Positions 61,652-64,000 of a stretch of DNA of 64,000 nucleotides are shown one piece after another (positions within the stretch are counted from its first letter, which is position 1; every line of letters starts with the position of its first letter). The DNA is from JABFRZ01 sp964631945. Its GTDB lineage: Bacteria > Planctomycetota > UBA1135 > GCA-002686595. Where the stretch lies: the NCBI GenBank assembly GCA_964631945.1, contig CAZWAY010000032.1:3379-67378 (forward strand). Direction: 5' to 3'. The position numbers and the translations under genes are program-made. A model generated the notes under the pieces. It had not been told where the DNA came from. It saw only the letters and a list, made by a program, of their open reading frames with translations, and did not search any database.

Positions 61652-62713
61652 ATGCTGCTCGCCCGCACTCCTGGAGCCCATCTGGCCGGCGTCGCCTCGG
61701 CCTTCCCGCCCAACGTCGTCGACCAGGAGACGACCATCCGCGGACTGGCCCAGCTGTTCCCGGCCGAGAGCCCGGCCTTCCTGCGGGGGCTGATCACGCG
61801 CTCGGGCGTCGAGACCCGCCACATCACGCCGAGCGTGCCCGAGGTCCTGGCGCCGAGCGACTTCACCGAGCGCAACCGGCGCTACGCGCACGAGGCCCTG
61901 GCGCTGACGCTGCGCGCGTCGCGCGACCTGCTCGAGCGCACGCGCACGGATCCGGAGCGCATCGACGCGCTGATCGACGTGTCCTGCACGGGCCTGATGA
62001 TCCCGGCGCTCGACGTGGCCCTGGCCCAGGAGCTCGGCCTGCGCCCCGACGTGCGCCGCATCCCGATCACCGAGGCCGGTTGCGCGGCCGGCGCGCTGGC
62101 GCTCGGCCTGGGCGGCACGCTGTGCGCGGGCGGCGCGACGGTGCTGGTGGCGGCGGTCGAGCTGTGCGCGCTGACGCTGTGTCCGGGCGACGTCTCGCGC
62201 ACCAACCTGGTCTCGGCCGCGCTCTTCGGCGACGGCGCGGCGGCGGCCCTGCTCGTCCCGGGCGGGCCCGGTCCGCGCCTGACGGCGGTCGGCTCGTACC
62301 TGATCCCCGGCTCGCGCGCGGCGATGGGCTTCGACGTCGGCGCCCACGGGCTGCGCATCGTGCTGCAGAAGGAGCTGCCCGACCTCGTGCAGGCCGAGCT
62401 GCGCGGCGTGATCGAGCGCTTCCTGGGGGCGCACGGCCGGACGCGCGCGGACGTCGGACTGTTCCTGCTGCATCCGGGCGGGCGGCGCATCCTCGAGGCC
62501 TATCGCGACGTGCTCGAGCTGGGCCCGCAGGAGCTCGCCTTCTCGCGCGAGTCCCTGCGACGCTACGGCAACCTCTCGTCGGTCTCGATCCTGACCGTGC
62601 TCGAGCTGGCGCTCGCGGCCGACTTCCCGCTCGCGCCCGGCAAGGATGCGCTGCTCCTGGGCGTCGGACCCGGGTTGTCGCTCGAGCTCGCCCTGCTGAC
62701 GCGCGACGCATGA
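61652..62713 (+). CDS. Type III polyketide synthase (chalcone/stilbene synthase family)
   Basis: A 353-residue homodimeric-type ketosynthase. The catalytic triad is complete: Cys144 (TEAGCAAGALAL), His274 (LLHPGGRRILEAY) and Asn307 (RRYGNLSSVSIL); the C-terminal GVGPG loop takes the place of GFGPG. Family members extend a CoA or acyl starter with malonyl-CoA. The next two genes encode a methyltransferase and a flavoprotein, an order like srsABC, which makes methylated alkylresorcinols or quinones. The ATG overlaps the end of no other gene; start 61652. Fatty-acid-type starter units are inferred. Confidence 0.9.
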   Translation: MLLARTPGAHLAGVASAFPPNVVDQETTIRGLAQLFPAESPAFLRGLITRSGVETRHITPSVPEVLAPSDFTERNRRYAHEALALTLRASRDLLERTRTDPERIDALIDVSCTGLMIPALDVALAQELGLRPDVRRIPITEAGCAAGALALGLGGTLCAGGATVLVAAVELCALTLCPGDVSRTNLVSAALFGDGAAAALLVPGGPGPRLTAVGSYLIPGSRAAMGFDVGAHGLRIVLQKELPDLVQAELRGVIERFLGAHGRTRADVGLFLLHPGGRRILEAYRDVLELGPQELAFSRESLRRYGNLSSVSILTVLELALAADFPLAPGKDALLLGVGPGLSLELALLTRDA

Positions 62714-63291
62714 GCCTGCGCTCGCTCGCCCTGCACGAACTCGTGGTGGCCCTGGCCGCGCTGCAGCGGCTGCTCGAGCTGCGCCACTCGCGGCGCAACC
62801 TCGCCCGGCTCTCGCCGGCCGCGCGCCCCGCCGATTCGAGCGGCAACTGGAGCGCGCTGGTCGCGCTGCAGGTCCTGTGGCTGCTCGGCTGCGCGCTCGA
62901 ACCGGCGCTGCGCGGAGAACCGGCCTCGGCGCCCTTCTTCTGGGGCGGCCTGGCCCTGTTCCTCGCGGGCGAGACCCTGCGCACCTGGTGCATCCTCGCG
63001 CTGGGGAGCTGGTGGAACGCGCGCGCGCGCGTCGATCCGGAGCTCGCCATCGTGAGCCGCGGCCCCTACCGCTGGATCCGCCACCCGAACTACCTGGGCG
63101 TGCTGCTCGAGTTCGTGGGCCTCGCGCTGGCAGGGGGCGCCTGGTGGACGCTCGCGGCGCTGTCCGTGCCGCACGCGCTGGTCTTCCGGCGTCGCATCCG
63201 CGGCGAGGACGCGCTCCTGTTCGCGCTGCCCGGCTACGCCGAGGTCATGGGCGAGAAGGGCGCGCTCGTTCCGCGCCGCGCGCACCGCTGA
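62710..63291 (+). CDS. Isoprenylcysteine carboxyl methyltransferase (ICMT)-family protein
   Basis: A 193-residue membrane protein with about four hydrophobic segments and the ICMT signature VSRGPYRWIRHPNYLGVLLEF (about 118-138, in two parts), which binds S-adenosylmethionine. In type III PKS clusters, relatives O-methylate the alkyl-resorcinol or pyrone product. The ATG at 62710 overlaps the PKS stop by 4 nt, so translation is coupled. A PKS-tailoring role is more likely than protein prenylcysteine methylation. Confidence 0.88.
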   Translation: MSLRSLALHELVVALAALQRLLELRHSRRNLARLSPAARPADSSGNWSALVALQVLWLLGCALEPALRGEPASAPFFWGGLALFLAGETLRTWCILALGSWWNARARVDPELAIVSRGPYRWIRHPNYLGVLLEFVGLALAGGAWWTLAALSVPHALVFRRRIRGEDALLFALPGYAEVMGEKGALVPRRAHR

Positions 63292-63324
63292 GCCCGATGA
63301 GCCCCATGAGCCCGATGAGCTTCG
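63289..63324 (+). repeat. 9-bp tandem repeat spanning a stop codon and three in-frame ATG codons
   Basis: Four units of TGAGCCCGA (third base pairs vary: TGAGCCCGA, TGAGCCCCA, TGAGCCCGA, TGAGCTTCG). The first TGA is the methyltransferase stop; ATG at 63297, 63306 and 63315 give MSPMSPMSFDL for the next gene. Loss or gain of a unit would keep the frame. Confidence 0.85.
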
Positions 63325-64000
63325 ATCTGGCGGTGGTCGGCGGCGGTCCGGCCGGGGCGGCGGCGGCCCTGGAGGGCGCTCGCGCCGGGCTCTCGGTCGC
63401 GCTGTTCGAGCCCCAGACACGCCCCGACAAGCCCTGCGGCGAGGGCATCCTGCCGGCGGGGGTCAGCGCCTTGCGCGCGCTCGGCTTCGCGCCGCTCTTG
63501 GCGCGCGGGCAGGTGCTCGAGCGCATCCGCTACGTGCTCGCCTCGGGCCGCGAGCTCGAGATCCCCTTCCCGACCCCGGGCTGCGCGCTCGAGCGCCCGC
63601 TGCTGGCGGAGGCGCTGGCGAGCGCGCTGGCGGCCGAGCCGCTGGTCACGCGCTGCGCGCAACGCGTGCAGACTTCGCGCGCACCGGGCGGCTTCCTGCT
63701 GGAGAGCGGGGCCGAGAGCTGGCACGCGCGCACGCTGGTCGCGGCCGATGGCCTGCAGGGCCACGCCGCCGCGTGGTTGCGCGGTGCGCGCCCGCCCACC
63801 CGGCGCTACGGCCTGCGCGCGCGCGCCGCGGCGCGCCGGCCGCTGGAGCGCGTCGAGGTGCACCTGGGCCGCACCAGCGAGCTCTACCTGACTCCGCTCG
63901 CGCACGGCCGCATCAACGTGGCCGAGGCGCGCGCCGAGCTCGCGCGCGGCGCGCGCGCCAGCGCCGCCTGGCTGGAAGCCGCCCTGGCCGAGCACCCGCG
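63297..64000 (+). CDS. FAD-dependent oxidoreductase / monooxygenase (3' end missing)
   Basis: At least 234 residues; the frame is open at the right edge. FDLAVVGGGPAGAAAALEGARAG (FAD Rossmann GxGxxG-type motif, GGGPAGAA), a basic PDKPCGEGILPAGVSALRALGF and CALERPLLAEALASAL are typical of the geranylgeranyl reductase / flavin hydroxylase group. The start is one of three in-frame ATG codons at 63297, 63306 or 63315 inside a 9-bp repeat; the last lies closest to the FAD motif. Third gene of the PKS cluster; it would oxidise or hydroxylate the polyketide ring, as SrsC does in Streptomyces. Confidence 0.82.
   Translation, partial: MSPMSPMSFDLAVVGGGPAGAAAALEGARAGLSVALFEPQTRPDKPCGEGILPAGVSALRALGFAPLLARGQVLERIRYVLASGRELEIPFPTPGCALERPLLAEALASALAAEPLVTRCAQRVQTSRAPGGFLLESGAESWHARTLVAADGLQGHAAAWLRGARPPTRRYGLRARAAARRPLERVEVHLGRTSELYLTPLAHGRINVAEARAELARGARASAAWLEAALAEHP

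Overview
The window is about 70% G+C chromosomal DNA with densely packed genes, many 4-nt ATGA/GTGA overlaps, and one 100-base scaffold gap. A CMP-KDO synthetase (kdsB), lipoproteins and outer-membrane-type proteins indicate a Gram-negative (diderm) envelope. mqnB and mqnD indicate menaquinone made by the futalosine route. The gene set (sulfatase-family hydrolases, HEAT and NHL proteins, a histone-H1-like Hc1 protein, and a type III PKS, methyltransferase and flavoprotein cluster) fits a high-GC member of Planctomycetota or a nearby phylum. That placement is an inference; no rRNA is present. I see no phage, insertion sequence or CRISPR array.

Left part (1-19.5 kb). After an edge-truncated histone-deacetylase-family gene, a radical SAM gene and the gap comes an aromatic degradation region. 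A BzdR/BoxR-type regulator is transcribed divergently from boxC and boxB (aerobic benzoyl-CoA epoxidation), with an AT-rich palindrome and a perfect TATAAT between them. After a large lipoprotein, an SGNH hydrolase, an anchored repeat protein, an ALDH7-type dehydrogenase and a phospholipase-D-type gene comes hcrC-hcrA-hcrB. It encodes a 4-hydroxybenzoyl-CoA reductase, with the diagnostic extra-cluster cysteines intact. Together these would take 4-hydroxybenzoyl-CoA to benzoyl-CoA and then into the box pathway; boxA and the CoA ligases are not in the window.

Middle (19.6-38.6 kb). This holds a DUF4388 protein, small envelope proteins, mqnB-mqnD, an Hc1 histone-like protein, a minus-strand operon (NfeD protease, NfeD, flotillin FloA, a membrane protein, an EVE-domain protein) and two tandem acetyltransferase-like genes. 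A selenium locus follows: tRNA-Sec, a GDPD gene, and selD. selD itself carries an in-frame UGA at its catalytic position, so it is a selenoprotein that a normal gene caller truncates. After it come a degenerate sensor kinase, an SSS-family symporter and a two-gene ABC exporter.

Right part (38.6-64 kb). This contains exported or degenerate hydrolases (PHP/CehA-like, M28-like, two sulfatase-family proteins, an HQxxH pseudo-peptidase), a BtpA-family protein, tRNA-Thr(CGT), a HEAT protein, anmK, a sigma-54 response regulator, a LysM protein, a lipoprotein-kdsB-pyrG-DUF1844 operon, an NHL protein and gcdH. The last genes form a type III PKS, ICMT-type methyltransferase and flavoprotein set that resembles phenolic-lipid (alkylresorcinol) clusters and runs off the right edge.

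Many genes have a TANNNT hexamer 6-11 nt before the start codon and no Shine-Dalgarno sequence, which suggests widespread leaderless transcription.
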